A DNA stretch of 64,000 bases, taken from contig JACCGJ010010213.1 in the NCBI GenBank assembly GCA_013407085.1, positions 1-64,000 on the forward strand. The letters are read 5' to 3'. The first letter of the stretch is position 1, and every line of letters begins with the position of its first letter. Under the pieces are notes generated by a model that saw only the letters and a program-made list of their open reading frames with translations, was not told the origin of the DNA and made no database searches. Both the position numbers and the translations under genes were made by a program. This stretch comes from Atriophallophorus winterbourni (lineage: Eukaryota > Platyhelminthes > Trematoda > Plagiorchiida > Microphallidae). This document shows, piece by piece, positions 62,577 through 64,000 of this stretch.

Positions 62577-64000
62577 GAGCGGTAAATAATGTGCAGTAAA
62601 GCAGAACACGCACTCACAAACTGAAATGCCTCGTTGCCATTGCTGCGGTCATTGATATAGCGTGACATTTCAAAACTGTCATTTTTCCACCAATCAAAAC
62701 GCAGCGTTCGCTCATCACGCCGCCCACTGCAAACCACCCGAACAAGCGCGACCATGAGCTATTACGTTCGACACATTTGATTGGTCGATATTTAGCGAAT
62801 CATTTCTCTGCATTGTTTCCACGCGGTTGGGATAGGGAGTGATGCGGGTTACAATCTTTGCTGCATTGTCGTCTCAGTGTGGTAACGTAGCTTGTTGTTT
62901 CGAGACGCAGTTCGTGACCTAGGAAACGATAAACGTTTCATTAACCTGTGTTTATTTGCGAACGTGTTGGCCACGCTATCATATCGGTTGGCAGAACAAT
63001 GGTAGATTAAAAACGGTTCAAGATTTGACCGCGGAATAAACATTCCGATTTCAACTTGCTCCTCAATATCCTGTTAGTTGACTTGGGTAACATTAATAAC
63101 ATGAGTTAAGCATAGATTGTGTAAGCTACTTGAGATTCTGGGCATCTCGCGGCAAATACAATAAATGCCTATAATTGCTGCTGAAAGTTTTTTGCTGCAT
63201 ACAAACATGTTCAAATGTTGTCACAATCTGGAATTCAAGTCTAACTGATTGCTTTCACGCGAATTCCTGTGTGTCGCAGTGGAACTGCTACTTTTGAATG
63301 GCTAGAGGCGAAAGCGATTGAGTGGTGATTCTGGCAAAATGCGTACGCATTTTCTTGAAAAATGGCCACTTAAGGGATCAAAAATCTTGATTTAAGCCTT
63401 CACTGCTTTTACCGAAATCGAGTAAACCTCAAGTAAAAAACGAAGCCATTATCCCATTATGTAATGCTTAGTTATACTCAAGTTTTATTCTAGGAATTTG
63501 AGTGTGAATTTTTGCAGAAAAACTTCAACCTTGTTGCTACATTGAATCATACGTTGTCGAAAAACCGGTTTCATGGGCTACAGCTAGTTATCATTTATGA
63601 TGCACTCATGGATGCAGTCCGTTCCTCCCGACTGGCTGTTTTCATTTGCCGGATAGATATTCAGCACTAATTTAACCGGCCAGCCACACACTGGCTACGC
63701 CATAGTGAATAAGGTACCGTTTCCTCTCTTTCTGTTAATGGCTGACAACGAGAGTTTCCCAATTTTTCTTATTTGCTCGCATCTACCGAGCATATTATTA
63801 ACGGTCTTTTTCTAGCTGTTTACCGTCATCAATTGTCGATAGTAGGTTCAAGATTCATGATTCGAAGTTTAATGTAAAAAAGCAAATAGCTGTACAATAC
63901 AATCGGATATCTGTATGAAAGTTAAACAAATACTTACTTTAATTTTTGCGTCATTTTATCACAGAGTCCCAAATGGACCGATCATGTGACTGCACAGTAC
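62577..64000. other. 5' flank of the RBM24-like gene
   Basis: Two inverted CCAAT boxes on the minus strand (CCAATC in plus orientation near 62690; TGATTGG near 62778) lie within 200 bp upstream of the ATG and could belong to the promoter or 5' UTR. No further gene recognised to the window end. Confidence 0.35.

Noticed and set aside
1..64000. CRISPR arrays, bacterial operons, tRNA or rRNA genes
   Set aside because: None seen. The repeats are long eukaryotic units and retroelements, and no tRNA B box in a foldable context was found by eye.

Overview
The window is AT-rich eukaryotic nuclear DNA, almost certainly from a digenean trematode (fluke). The main reasons are a tandem array of spliced-leader (SL) RNA genes whose 35-nt leader shares a core with the published Fasciola hepatica leader, the mix of RTE, CR1 and Penelope retroelements, very short 5' introns, and two spliced genes with animal orthologues. 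I cannot name the species. Labels RTE-A, RTE-B and RTE-C are my own names for three LINE families seen here.

Layout. 1-2192: about 3.2 units of a ~695-bp SL RNA repeat, decaying at its right edge. 2988-23881 (minus): a complete 8-exon gene for mitochondrial NADP-dependent isocitrate dehydrogenase (IDH2 type, 443 aa). Its first two introns are exactly 30 nt and in frame, and its sixth is 12.3 kb. That intron holds a three-level nest of retroelements: RTE-C split by RTE-B, which is itself split by a 560-bp non-autonomous element carrying an RTE-B 3' end. Intron 4 carries 243-bp tandem repeats with a hammerhead ribozyme core, resembling the small metazoan retrozymes. 24400-48800: gene-poor retroelement scrap. 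It contains CR1 copies nested in older CR1 copies, Penelope-like fragments with RT, GIY-YIG and hammerhead-like pseudo-LTR pieces, an LTR-element remnant carrying a second hammerhead repeat array, and a nearly intact RTE-A (1047-aa ORF, 14-bp target-site duplication) inserted in the last codons of a CR1 ORF2. 48846-62576 (minus): a 5-exon RNA-binding protein of the RBM24/RBM38/SUP-12 family (450 aa by my model) with two microexons of 48 and 40 nt. Its introns hold further relics and an unidentified coding-like exon.

The two host genes are unrelated in function (TCA/NADPH metabolism; RNA processing). The rest is a stratified record of retrotransposition. Four insertions are dated relative to their hosts by target-site duplications read directly from the sequence. 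Two kinds of small structured RNA are the most notable content: SL RNA genes and self-cleaving ribozyme motifs. Exon boundaries come from splice signals, reading phase and family similarity as I know it; no alignment or database search was run.
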